Shown piece by piece: positions 1 to 8,481 of a DNA stretch of 64,000 nucleotides. Every line of letters starts with the position of its first letter. Positions within the stretch are counted from its first letter, which is position 1. This stretch comes from Aldersonia sp. NBC_00410 (GTDB taxonomy: Bacteria > Actinomycetota > Actinomycetes > Mycobacteriales > Mycobacteriaceae). The notes under the pieces are model-generated. The model saw only the letters and a list, made by a program, of their open reading frames with translations, did not search any database and had not been told where the DNA came from. Made by a program: the position numbers and the translations under genes. Location: assembly GCF_026342035.1 (NCBI RefSeq), contig NZ_JAPENM010000009.1, positions 1-64,000 on the forward strand, read 5' to 3'.

Positions 1-1475
1 CAGCGTTCGTCCACCGGCCACGGCCCCGCCCAGCCCTGCAGGGCCCAGACCCGCCGTCCCCAGCGGAGCCGGGCGGGCGGAGCACTGAACGCCCCGCGGT
101 CGGTGACCTGCACCGGGCGCCCGGCCTCGTCCTCGAGCAGCACGTCCGGCCTGGTGTCGAGTACCGCTGCCGGTGCCGGCTCCGGCAGCCGGCCCGGCCA
201 GGGCAGGTGCGGATCCGCATCGGGGGTCGGTTCGTCGCCGAGTGGAACCAGGGTGATCCGTTCGCCCGGGCCGCGCCCGCCGGAGAGCACCCCGGATCGG
301 ACGGCGCTGCCGCCGAGCAGTCCCTGCACCCGGATCAATGCCCGCCGGGCGCGCTCGTCCTCCGCACCGACCCCGCCCCACAGCCCCAGCTGCAGCGCTC
401 CCGCGGCGACTACCTCGACCGGTTCGAGTCGGAGCAGCACGATCCCTGCGGTGGGCCTGGCCTCGTTGCGGCCGGTGAGCCAGCCGTCGAGCTGCCAGCG
501 CACCCGGTCCGCGGTGCCGTCCGGGGTGAGCGGTTCGGCGCAGCGCCAGGTGCGCGAGAGGTGTTCGCCGTTCGCCGTGCCTGCCTGCACCAGCAACCGA
601 GTGCAGGCCACCCCGGCAGCAGCGAGCCGCCGGTGCAGTTGCTCGGCAAGTGCGCGCCCGGCGAAGGCCGCCGCGTCGACCCGATCGATCGGTGGGTCGC
701 AGGACTGGCACACCTCGAGGTCGGGCGGCAATCCGCGAGCCGAGGGTGGCCGCTCCGGCTCGGCGCGGGCGCCACGATGGGCCAGCACCGCATCGGTCCC
801 GAAGCGCGAGGCCACATCCGTGGGTGACAACGCGGCGAACGCCCCGATGGTGCGTAATCCCAAGCGCCACAGCAGATCCACCAGTTCTTCCCGGTCGGGT
901 GCGGCCAGGCTGGGCTCGGCTGCGAGCTCGGCGACCGGCAGGGGCGCCAGAAACTGCGCACCCGCACCGGGCGGAACGAGCGTGGCATGCCGGGCGGCGA
1001 TCACCGCGGTGGACAGCTCGTCGGCGATACCGATCTGGCACTCCACCCCCGCCGCGGCGGCCGCGTCGACGAGCCGTTCCCCGGCGGCCGGTTCGGAACC
1101 GAAGTACCGGACAACGCCGCGCGCCGAGAGCACGAGCAGCCCGGGTCGCAACACCTCCACCCCCGGCGCGACGGCATCGATCGCCGCAACGACCGGTTCG
1201 AACAACCGCGCGTCCCGATCCGGGTCGAGGGTCACGACGTGCAGTTGGGGGCAGCGCGCCTGGGCCTCCCTTCGACGCAGCCCGCGCCGCACTCCCGCCG
1301 CCCGCGCCGTCGCCGAGCAAGCGACCACCCGGTTGGCCGAGGTGACCGCCACCGGACGGGTGGGCGGCAGGTCCGCTGCCGCGGCCGCGGCGATCGCCGG
1401 CCAGTCGGGACACCACAGGGCAAGCACCCGGGCCGGTTTTGCCGCGGGCGCGTGCCCCGCCTCGGCCTTGTTCAC
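1..1475 (-). CDS. imuB: ImuB-type Y-family polymerase homologue (3' end outside window)
   Basis: Adaptor subunit of the ImuA'-ImuB-DnaE2 mutasome for SOS-induced translesion synthesis. The GTG start at 1475 forms a GTGA overlap with the imuA' stop. About 491 codons are visible and the C-terminus runs off the left edge. The N-terminus reads RVLALWCPDWPAIA, followed by ACSATARAAGVRRGL, which are Y-family palm and finger landmarks. Where an active Y-family polymerase has an acidic S-x-D-E motif, this protein reads VLSARGVVRYFG, so the catalytic acids are absent. That is known for ImuB, which recruits DnaE2 and the beta clamp rather than synthesising DNA. The last visible residues, WAGPWPVDER, fit the family's C-terminal region. 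Confidence 0.9.
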   Translation of the reverse strand, partial: MNKAEAGHAPAAKPARVLALWCPDWPAIAAAAAADLPPTRPVAVTSANRVVACSATARAAGVRRGLRRREAQARCPQLHVVTLDPDRDARLFEPVVAAIDAVAPGVEVLRPGLLVLSARGVVRYFGSEPAAGERLVDAAAAAGVECQIGIADELSTAVIAARHATLVPPGAGAQFLAPLPVAELAAEPSLAAPDREELVDLLWRLGLRTIGAFAALSPTDVASRFGTDAVLAHRGARAEPERPPSARGLPPDLEVCQSCDPPIDRVDAAAFAGRALAEQLHRRLAAAGVACTRLLVQAGTANGEHLSRTWRCAEPLTPDGTADRVRWQLDGWLTGRNEARPTAGIVLLRLEPVEVVAAGALQLGLWGGVGAEDERARRALIRVQGLLGGSAVRSGVLSGGRGPGERITLVPLGDEPTPDADPHLPWPGRLPEPAPAAVLDTRPDVLLEDEAGRPVQVTDRGAFSAPPARLRWGRRVWALQGWAGPWPVDER

Positions 1476-2269
1476 CGGGAGACCGCCTCGGGCAGCCGGG
1501 TGAACGCCAGGTTCTCCGGCACCCACTCCACACCCCCACGAGCAACCGGCCGCACATCGACCCGCACCGTCCGCGACGGGGCGCCCCGGCGCGTGGCACT
1601 GACATCGAGCTGCACCGCCCGCACCCGCCCGCAACCTCGGCCGAGCCCCTCGTAGCCGACGACGCGGGCCGCGAGCGACAGCTCGACACCGGTCCAGTGA
1701 CCGTCGGTCACCACAAGCGCAGCCCCCTTGCTCCGCGCCCGCGCGACCAGGGCACGCGAACGCGTCGGTGCCACTGCCGCGCCGCCGAGCCCGAGCACCA
1801 CCAGGTCCATTCCGTCCAGCAGCACCGCGGCCACCTCCACCGGGTCGGGACCGGGATCGGGGACCACGGCGATGCGGTCGAGCCGGGCGCCCATCTCGAC
1901 CGCGGCGAGCAACCCGAACCGGGGCATACCGATCAGCACCGCATGCGCGCCTGCCTTCGTCGCCGCGGCGAGCAGACCGGCGAGCAGCGAGTTCGGCCCC
2001 GAATACGACGCCACCGATCCCCTGACCAACCCGCCCTTAGGCAGCAGCCGGGCAATCCCGTCCGGTACCGCGAGCACCTCACGCTCGTCGGCGGCGAGCG
2101 GCAACCGGCCGGTGGACGCCTCACCTCGGCCGGGCACCGCGGCAATCCGGCGACGCAGTTGCTCCAGCCGCTCCTGCCGGTCGGGACCAGCCGGGACATC
2201 TGCTCCGGCATCGGCCGATTCGATTGCAGCCGAATGTGATTCGAGTGGCAATGTCACACGTACCCCCAT
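1472..2269 (-). CDS. imuA': ImuA' SOS mutagenesis protein (RecA-like)
   Basis: Accessory subunit of the mycobacterial-type mutasome, a RecA-fold protein that works with ImuB and DnaE2. From the ATG at 2269 it is 265 residues. The middle carries a RecA-like core (GGLVRGSVASYSGPNSLLAG in the P-loop position, without a classical GxxxxGKT). It ends in a GTGA overlap with imuB, so the two are translationally coupled. An in-frame start exists further up at 2356, but it would place the LexA-type box inside the coding sequence. The start at 2269 leaves about 60 bases of leader after the box. Identification rests on the imuB neighbour, the SOS box and sequence character. Confidence 0.85.
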   Translation of the reverse strand: MGVRVTLPLESHSAAIESADAGADVPAGPDRQERLEQLRRRIAAVPGRGEASTGRLPLAADEREVLAVPDGIARLLPKGGLVRGSVASYSGPNSLLAGLLAAATKAGAHAVLIGMPRFGLLAAVEMGARLDRIAVVPDPGPDPVEVAAVLLDGMDLVVLGLGGAAVAPTRSRALVARARSKGAALVVTDGHWTGVELSLAARVVGYEGLGRGCGRVRAVQLDVSATRRGAPSRTVRVDVRPVARGGVEWVPENLAFTRLPEAVSR

Positions 2270-2331
2270 GTTGCAGGCGTAGCTGCGCCGCAGGCGGCAC
2301 AGCGCAGAAAACCACGGGGAAGACGCGGTAT

Positions 2332-2347
2332 TCGAACACATATTCGA
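2332..2347 (-). promoter_or_regulatory. LexA SOS box upstream of imuA'
   Basis: TCGAAC-ACAT-ATTCGA matches the actinobacterial LexA palindrome TCGAAC-N4-GTTCGA at 11 of 12 defined positions. It lies 62 bases upstream of the chosen imuA' start and explains damage induction of imuA'-imuB. It also lies about 110 bases upstream of the divergent kinase, which it could affect, though that is not expected. Confidence 0.8.
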
Positions 2348-2455
2348 ACACTTCAAGTAAAGCCTCGGCCGGGTCGGCCGTCAAGTCCAGCCGCTCACCT
2401 GCGCAGGCCCGACAGGCCACCAGCACAGCCACTCGAGTCAACTAATCTCGCCTAC

Positions 2456-3688
2456 GTGAGCGTCCCCCGTCCCCCCGTTGGTCCCGACTTCCTGGTAGCC
2501 GGGCGCTACCGACTGCGTACCAAGCTCGGCGGTGGCGGGATGGGTTCGGTCTGGCTCGCCCACGACCGGCTGCTCGATCGCGACGTCGCCATGAAACAGA
2601 TCACCTCGACCACCGGCCTGAGCGCGGTCGAGGCGCAGCGGGTCCGCAACCAGGTGATCAACGAGGGCCGGATCGCCGCACAGCTCTCGCACACGCACGC
2701 CATCGCGATGTACGACGTGGCGATCGAAGGCGGCGAGCCCTGGCTGGTAATGGAGCACCTGCCCTCCCGCAGTCTCGCGCAGGCGCTCAACGCCGCCGAC
2801 ACCATTCCGGCGATCGAGGTCGGCCAGATCGGCGCACAGATCGCCGACGCACTCGCCGACGCACACGCGGCGGGCATCGTCCATCGCGACATCAAACCGG
2901 GCAACATCCTCATCGCCAATCGAGGACGTGGCGTCGGCATCGTCAAGATCTCCGACTTCGGTATCGCCAGGACGGTGGGCGACACCGATCCCGAGAACTC
3001 CGAAATGATCACCGGCACCCCGGCCTACCTCGCTCCCGAGGTGGCTCGCGGCGCCAACCCGACCGCGGCGAGTGACGTATTCTCCCTCGGTGCAACGCTT
3101 TACACCGCGGTGGAGGGACAGCCGCCGTTCGGTATCGACCCGGATCCCTCGTCCATGCTCACCAAGGTCGCTGCCGCCGAGATAATTCCGCCGCAGCGCA
3201 CCGAAATGCTCACCGACGCACTGCTGCACATGCTCGAACCCGACCCGGCACGTCGGCCGAGCATGGCGCAGGCACGCGACGAACTCCTCGCCGCGACGAT
3301 CGGCGCCGGCAGTAATGCCGCCTACATCCTCGGCGCACCGTTGCGTTCCCGGGACGGGTCGGTGCCCGCTTGGGCGGTCCGACCGGCCGGCGCGAGTGGT
3401 GGCCGCCGGGTGCCCGATCGCACGGTTCCCGGCTCGGCGATGCGCCCGGCACGTCCACTCCCCGCGGCCACGCAGGGATCGGATCCCGTTCCCGCGCAAG
3501 GCTCGACCGACGACACGACCGGTTTGGCACCATCCCGCCCCGGCACCACGCCGTCGTTCCCGACGCAGGCAGAGCGGAAATCCCTGTCTCGTAGGCAGGG
3601 CCTCCCGATCGGCGCCCTGGTCGCGCTACTCGTCGGCGCCGCGGTGGTCGTGGTTGCGCTGGCCTTCCTGATCGCTTCCGCCTTCTGA
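2456..3688 (+). CDS. Single-pass membrane Ser/Thr protein kinase
   Basis: Hanks-type PknB-family kinase of 410 residues with a GTG start. Visible motifs are the glycine loop GGGGMGSV (about 25-32), catalytic Lys in VAMKQI (47), HRDIKPGN (143-150), DFG (167-169), and the activation-segment end TPAYLAPE (about 188). A Pro/Thr-rich linker (about 300-380) leads to one transmembrane helix (about 386-408) that ends at the C-terminus. The kinase domain is therefore cytoplasmic and there is no extracellular PASTA or other sensor domain. It is divergent from imuA' and convergent with the secreted-protein operon. Substrates are unknown. Confidence 0.9.
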   Translation: MSVPRPPVGPDFLVAGRYRLRTKLGGGGMGSVWLAHDRLLDRDVAMKQITSTTGLSAVEAQRVRNQVINEGRIAAQLSHTHAIAMYDVAIEGGEPWLVMEHLPSRSLAQALNAADTIPAIEVGQIGAQIADALADAHAAGIVHRDIKPGNILIANRGRGVGIVKISDFGIARTVGDTDPENSEMITGTPAYLAPEVARGANPTAASDVFSLGATLYTAVEGQPPFGIDPDPSSMLTKVAAAEIIPPQRTEMLTDALLHMLEPDPARRPSMAQARDELLAATIGAGSNAAYILGAPLRSRDGSVPAWAVRPAGASGGRRVPDRTVPGSAMRPARPLPAATQGSDPVPAQGSTDDTTGLAPSRPGTTPSFPTQAERKSLSRRQGLPIGALVALLVGAAVVVVALAFLIASAF

Positions 3689-3703
3689 GCCTGCCGGCGC
3701 CGG

Positions 3704-4621
3704 CTAGCGCGGCGCGTCGGTCCGGGGCGCAAAGGGCTGGGGGCCGAGTTCGACGAGCGTGCCCGGCCGCGCCAGGGACGGCACCACAATCCGCCCGCCG
3801 CGCGCCTGTTCGACCACCTGCCCCTGCCATGCCACCAGGCAGGAGGCGCTCTCGGTGGCGTAGGCCCGTTCCAGGACCGGCGCGAGCGCCTTCGCCACGT
3901 CCCCCTCGGCAGCGATCAGTTGGTCCCGGTACGGTCCGTAGTACGGCAGAATCGCCTGCAGCACAACTGCTTCCACCGCCTGAACGTTCTGAATGATCGG
4001 ATCGATCTGCGGCTGGTAGTGGGTGATCACCGGCGCGATCTCGGCCAGAATCGGCCCGGCCAGGCGCAGCATCGGCTGGTACACCGACGCCAGCGCAAAC
4101 GCCTCCGAGGAGAACGGTCCGGCCAGCGGAGCCAAACCGATCAACGATGCCAGGCCGCCCTGCTTCTCCGGTGCCGGCCAGCCCAGCGGGCACGGCGGCT
4201 GCGTCACCTGAATCGTCGCGCCGAAGGGGCTGCCCGTACCCGGCGCGACCGCGCCGAGCGGGACGGCGCCCGCGGGCCCGGCGCCCGGCGCGGCGGTCGG
4301 CAGCGGGACGGTCGACACCGGGGCGGTACCGATCGGTACCGCACCCGCCCCGACGCCGCCGCCGAGCGGGACCGACGCTGCCGGTGCGGGCGTGCCGACT
4401 GCGGGCGGCGCGGCCGGCGCAGGTGCGGTCTCGGCGTTCCCGGCAGGCGGCGCGACCGGCGCCGGGGCCACCTGCGCCTGCGGCACGACAACCGCGACCC
4501 GATCGCCGTTGTCCACCGTCAACGCGGTCACCGCGACCGAACTGCCGATCACCGCGGCGGCCGAGACCACGCGAATGATGGTCGCGAGGCCAGATCTGGG
4601 TCGTGCGGACGGGTTGGTCAT
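3704..4621 (-). CDS. Exported Pro/Ala-rich protein of unknown function
   Basis: 305 residues from the ATG at 4621. I do not recognise a family. A hydrophobic N-terminal segment (about 14-33, IIRVVSAAAVIGSSVAVTAL) could be an uncleaved signal anchor or signal peptide. It is followed by a long low-complexity Ala/Pro/Gly/Val linker (about 45-135) and then a compact domain with two Cys (in PPCPLGWP and in SASCLVAW) that may form a disulfide outside the cell. It is the last gene of a four-gene minus-strand operon, 35 bases after the lipoprotein gene. A role at the cell surface is inferred only from these export signals and its neighbours. Confidence 0.7.
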   Translation of the reverse strand: MTNPSARPRSGLATIIRVVSAAAVIGSSVAVTALTVDNGDRVAVVVPQAQVAPAPVAPPAGNAETAPAPAAPPAVGTPAPAASVPLGGGVGAGAVPIGTAPVSTVPLPTAAPGAGPAGAVPLGAVAPGTGSPFGATIQVTQPPCPLGWPAPEKQGGLASLIGLAPLAGPFSSEAFALASVYQPMLRLAGPILAEIAPVITHYQPQIDPIIQNVQAVEAVVLQAILPYYGPYRDQLIAAEGDVAKALAPVLERAYATESASCLVAWQGQVVEQARGGRIVVPSLARPGTLVELGPQPFAPRTDAPR

Positions 4622-4656
4622 CGCATCCTCTCGATACCGCTGCTTCGTCTCATCGC

Positions 4657-5490
4657 TCAACCGCCTGAGCCCGTTGGTGGCGCATTGCCCGGGCCGCCCG
4701 GCGCGGCGGCACCCGGTTCGAACACGCCCCCGAGATGCCAGACGCCGGTGAAGCCGTTGAACGGCCCGCCCACGATCAGGCTGGTCCACTCGAGGGTGAA
4801 GGCACGGCTGTCCGGGTCGAAGGTGCCCGTCGCCGGTGGTCCGCTGGCGGCCGTCTCGCTGGGCATGTTCAGCCATTTCTGCGCGACCCAGTCCCACGCC
4901 TGCCGGACCTGCGCAGCGACCGGCACGTCCGGTCCCGCCTTCGCCGGCGGCTTCGGTGCACCCTGGTTGAATTCCTGGTTGTTCCACGAGGCCGCCCACG
5001 CGGACAGGTCCGCGGTCAGCACGCCGGCCTTGTTCACCACCGACGGCGCCACCACGCCGCGCTGGGTCTGCGGGTCGACCGGGTTGGTCGAGGTGCCGAA
5101 TTCCACAGCGAAGAACTTCGTCGGCTTGGTGATCGACCCGGCCAGCGAATTACCTCCCGCGAAGGCGGGATTCGGCTCGGACTGGTAGCCGCCGGTGCGC
5201 AATCCACCTTCGGTGCCGGGCTCCAGCAAAGTTGCGGCGCCCCCGGGAACGATCGAGTCACCGTTGGGCATGTACGGGCCGGACTCGGGCGTGCCGCCGG
5301 GTTGCACCATCCGGAACCAGGTGCCGGACACCGTCTCCCCGTCCACCGTTCCCGGTGTCAACCGGAACAATCCGATCAGTGGCTCGTCCTGCGCCGGCGT
5401 GTCCGACCCCGCCGACTCGGAGCTCGAGCAGGCCGACCCCAACAGCACGAAGATCGCGACCAGGATGGCCGTAACGATTCGTCGATTCAT
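4657..5490 (-). CDS. Putative lipoprotein, paralogue of the first operon gene
   Basis: 277 residues from the ATG at 5490, which overlaps the upstream stop as ATGA. The N-terminus is a lipoprotein signal with lipobox LGSAC (mature Cys near residue 21). The body holds GTWFRMVQPGG, WNNQEFNQGAPKP and a C-terminal FTLEWTSLIVGGPFNGFTG segment. The same blocks recur in the frameshifted gene at 6545-7565, so the two are paralogues. No known domain was recognised. The protein is probably anchored on the outer face of the membrane. Function is unknown. Confidence 0.75.
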   Translation of the reverse strand: MNRRIVTAILVAIFVLLGSACSSSESAGSDTPAQDEPLIGLFRLTPGTVDGETVSGTWFRMVQPGGTPESGPYMPNGDSIVPGGAATLLEPGTEGGLRTGGYQSEPNPAFAGGNSLAGSITKPTKFFAVEFGTSTNPVDPQTQRGVVAPSVVNKAGVLTADLSAWAASWNNQEFNQGAPKPPAKAGPDVPVAAQVRQAWDWVAQKWLNMPSETAASGPPATGTFDPDSRAFTLEWTSLIVGGPFNGFTGVWHLGGVFEPGAAAPGGPGNAPPTGSGG

Positions 5491-6548
5491 CGATTCTCTC
5501 CTTGCACCGTGGCGCGTCGTCGATCGAGCAGCACACGAGCCGGCTCGGCGACGAGCACGCCCAGCCCGGCCAGGCCCGGCAGCAGGAAGAACCACCCGAA
5601 CCGGTCGAATGCGGAAAAGCCGAGCGGCGCTGTGGAATCGTTCAATTCGGAGACTGCGGTGTAGTTGTCGACGTTGTCGTTCAGCACGCCGATCAGCCCG
5701 GCGAACTGGGAGGTCATCGGCTGCCAGCGGGCCTCGAGCGCCGCTATCGCACCGACATCCGCGCCCGGGTCGGCGGCGAGCACGGCCTTGGTGTAGCGGC
5801 TGTTCAGCTCGCCCTGCCCACCTGCCAGGGTGACGAAGTAGCCCTGCACCTGCCGGACGCGATCATGCGTCATGATGGCCGAGAAGTCCTGCAGCAGTGG
5901 CGTTCCCGAGGGTGCATTGGTAAAGAAGCCGCCCGCGAACGGCACGACGAGTAACCACACCACCGCCAGCCCTGCCACGCCCGTCGCGAACATCGAACGC
6001 CGGCCGCGCCGCGCCGCGCGCCAGCCGAGCGCGCCGGCGAGAACGAAAGCGAGCCCAGGCAGGACAAACAGCCAAGGCAACAGCGCGAACGGCGGCAGCG
6101 AGGAAAGCTGCTGATAGCGAACGGCGTTCGATTCGACAGTGTCCAACATCGCGGACATGTCGGCGTCGATGCTGGGGTATTCACGCACCAGCGCTGCCAC
6201 GTACGGATAGTCCCCGACCGGCGCGTGCCCCGACAGTTCGAGCGCCGCCACGTTCTCCCGCGCGGCATCAACCGTGGCCAAATCGGCACGGAACTCCGCG
6301 ATCCGTTCGGTCTGGATGTACGGGGCGAAAGAGACGATCATCTCCTGCCCCTGCGCGGCTCGAGTGAACATGCCGAGCAACAGTGGGGCGAGGATCAGCG
6401 CCACCCCGAGCGCTGCCAGGAGCAGGTGCGGAATTCGGGACCTGGGCGCGCGGATCCCGGCGACCTCGGCAGCGTGCGAGGAGACGACGTCCCCGTAGGC
6501 CGGGAATGCGGCGCCTACGGTCGCCATGCCTGGCCGCGGTTCGGTCAT
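5487..6548 (-). CDS. Multi-pass membrane protein of unknown function
   Basis: 353 residues, with ATGA overlaps to both neighbours. Predicted helices lie at about 42-62 (HLLLAALGVALILAPLLLGM), 153-175, 186-205 and 315-338. Two soluble stretches lie between helices 1-2 and 3-4 and probably face outside; they are rich in short polar helices (for example QTERIAEFRADLATVDAARENVAALELSG). The C-terminal tail is short and basic. The tight coupling to two secreted paralogues suggests a membrane partner for them, but no function is established. Confidence 0.75.
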   Translation of the reverse strand: MTEPRPGMATVGAAFPAYGDVVSSHAAEVAGIRAPRSRIPHLLLAALGVALILAPLLLGMFTRAAQGQEMIVSFAPYIQTERIAEFRADLATVDAARENVAALELSGHAPVGDYPYVAALVREYPSIDADMSAMLDTVESNAVRYQQLSSLPPFALLPWLFVLPGLAFVLAGALGWRAARRGRRSMFATGVAGLAVVWLLVVPFAGGFFTNAPSGTPLLQDFSAIMTHDRVRQVQGYFVTLAGGQGELNSRYTKAVLAADPGADVGAIAALEARWQPMTSQFAGLIGVLNDNVDNYTAVSELNDSTAPLGFSAFDRFGWFFLLPGLAGLGVLVAEPARVLLDRRRATVQGENR

Positions 6549-7565
6549 GGGCGCCGTCTCCGGCCCGCGATCCGGTCCGCGGACAGGAACGCCGCCACAC
6601 CCGCCAGGCCGACCACGATCAGGGCCGGCACCAGCCAGATCGGCAGGTCGCGATCATCGGGCAGATCGATCGTCTTCGCTACCGGCGCCGGATCCGCCGC
6701 GCCGGCTTGCACGGGTGCGGCGGGCTCGTCGCCCGGCGCCGGTGCTGGACCAGGTGCGGGTGCTGGAACAGGTGCCGGTGCCGCGATTCCCGCTGCGGGC
6801 GCCCCGGGTGCCGGTGCCCCGGGTGCCGGACCAGCCGGGACGGGTGCGGCGGCCGGTCGCAGCGCGGTACCACCGCGGTACTGTCCGGCGAGGTGCCAGA
6901 GCCCGGTGAAGTTGTCGAACGGTCCGCCGACGATCTGGCTGGTCCACTCGAGCACGAAGCTGCCGGTGGTGGGGTCGATCGTGCCGCGCACCGCCGTCGT
7001 CTTGCCCGGCAGCCCGCCGCCCGGCTTCGGCGCACCCTGGTTGAACACCTGGTTGTTCCAGGTCACGCCGAGGCTGCTCAGGTCACCGGAGAGAGCGCCG
7101 CCGGTGGCGATTATCTGCGGCACCGCAGTGCCCGTTCCGGTCTGCGGATCGGTCGGATTGGTCGCGGTCGCGAAGCCCACGCCGTAGAACCGGACCGGGG
7201 TGGTGACCCGCCCCGAGACGGCATTACCGGCGCCCGTCGAACGCCGCCGCGGGCTGCGGCTGATAGCTGCCGCTGACGAGTCCGCCGTCGCTGCCCGCGG
7301 AAAGCGGAGTAACGCTCTGGTCGCTGCACGCGGAGTCGCTGTTGGATAGGAACGGACCGTTCGCGTCGCCGGTGGGCAAGATCATCCGGAAGAAGCTGCC
7401 GCTCACCGCGCCGCCCGCGCATACTCCGGGCGACAGGGCGAACAAGCCATCCAGCGGCACCGGCGTTTGGGCACGAGCAGGCGACGCCACCATCACCCCG
7501 ACGGCGACCACAACAGCCGATACGGCCACGGTAAGACGGGACACATGGCCAAGGACGGTGTTCAC
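6545..7565 (-). pseudogene. Surface-anchored paralogue of the 4657-5490 lipoprotein, broken by one base
   Basis: The reading frame opens at GTG 7565 with a Sec signal ending in ASPARA and stops early at about 7224, after QPAAAFDGRR. The frame continues without that break as GAGNAVSGRVTTPVRFYGV and on to 6545. Removing one G from the GACGGGCGCC run near 7230 joins the two halves. The joined product then matches the paralogue (AFAGGNSLAGSITKPTKFF) through the junction. The restored protein of about 339 residues has a signal peptide, the shared domain, a Pro/Ala stalk, one C-terminal helix and a basic tail. This is either a recent pseudogene or a sequencing error. It is the first gene of the operon. 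Confidence 0.75.
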
Positions 7566-7660
7566 CTCAACAGGTGAGCGAATAAGGGACGCATTGTCAC
7601 TGGTTACGATCGGTGCGATTCGAAGTCACGCTGCTCGCGCCGGTGTCCTGAGTCGTTGAT

Positions 7661-7738
7661 CCTGGATGCGCCACTCGGTCTGTGAGATCTGTTGCGGGCA
7701 ATGGGATGGTTGTGGGGCAAACCACAGGTGCATCCAGG
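7661..7738. repeat. Widely spaced inverted repeat in intergenic region
   Basis: CCTGGATGCGCC (7661-7672) and GGTGCATCCAGG (7727-7738) are complementary at 11 of 12 positions, separated by 54 bases. They lie in the 244-base gap between the response-regulator stop and the start of the surface operon. They could fold in a transcript or mark an operator pair. No gene is seen in the gap. Confidence 0.3.
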
Positions 7739-7809
7739 TGCCCGACACCGACCGCAGGCGTTCCCCGTGAGACGGTGGTCCACCAGTTCTTTCCGGAGCT
7801 CTGAAACGA

Positions 7810-8481
7810 CTAGTCGATACGACGCCGGTGCGCCCACCGGGTGAGCGCATTGCGGTTGGACTGCTGCGTCTTTCGCAGCACGTTCGACGCATGCGTCTCC
7901 ACGGTCTTCACCGAGATGACGAGTTCCTCGGCGATCTCGCGGTAGGTGTACCCACGGGCGAGCAAGCGCAGCACCTCGAGCTCGCGCGGGGTCAGCGAGT
8001 CGAGTTCCGGATCGAGCGGCGGTTCGGGGACCGGTGACTTGCCGGTGAACGAGTCGAGCACGAACCCGGCCAGCCGCGGACTGAACACCGCATCGCCACC
8101 GGCCACCCGGCGCACACCGGTGGCGAGTTCGGACCCGGAAATGGTTTTGGTGACATAGCCGCGGGCCCCCGCCCGGATCACCGCGATCACATCCTCGGCC
8201 GCATCCGACACGCTCAGTGCCAGGCACACCGGTCCCGGGTCGATCCGGTTCAGCACCGCCACCCCGCCGCCGTCGGGCATGTGCACGTCGAGCAACACGA
8301 CATTCGGGTGGGTGTGGTTTATCCCGAGCACGGCCTCCTCGACCGTGCCCGCCTCCCCGATCACCTCGATATCGGTCTCGCTGCCGAGTTCCGCACGCAC
8401 ACCGGAGCGAAACACCGCGTGATCATCGACCAGAAAGACCCGATACGGCTTGTGCCGCACCGAAGTATCCGCAACGGTCAC
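7810..8481 (-). CDS. NarL/LuxR-family response regulator
   Basis: 223 residues. The receiver domain (about 13-130) has the acidic pair in FLVDDH, the phosphoacceptor Asp in VVLLDVHMPDGGG and the Lys in GYVTKTISG. The C-terminal LuxR helix-turn-helix (about 155-215) carries LTPRELEVLRLLARGYTYREIAEEL and ISVKTVETH. The GTG start overlaps the kinase stop as GTGA, so it pairs with the histidine kinase at 8478-9833. The PspC domain in its kinase and the divergent LiaF-like gene point to cell-envelope stress control. That resembles EsrISR of Corynebacterium glutamicum and MacRS-type systems, by inference. Confidence 0.92.
   Translation of the reverse strand: MTVADTSVRHKPYRVFLVDDHAVFRSGVRAELGSETDIEVIGEAGTVEEAVLGINHTHPNVVLLDVHMPDGGGVAVLNRIDPGPVCLALSVSDAAEDVIAVIRAGARGYVTKTISGSELATGVRRVAGGDAVFSPRLAGFVLDSFTGKSPVPEPPLDPELDSLTPRELEVLRLLARGYTYREIAEELVISVKTVETHASNVLRKTQQSNRNALTRWAHRRRID

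Noticed and set aside
103-1503. Long plus-strand open frame opposite imuB
   Set aside because: Low-complexity Ser/Arg/Ala-rich translation. The minus strand gives a clean ImuB sequence over the same bases.
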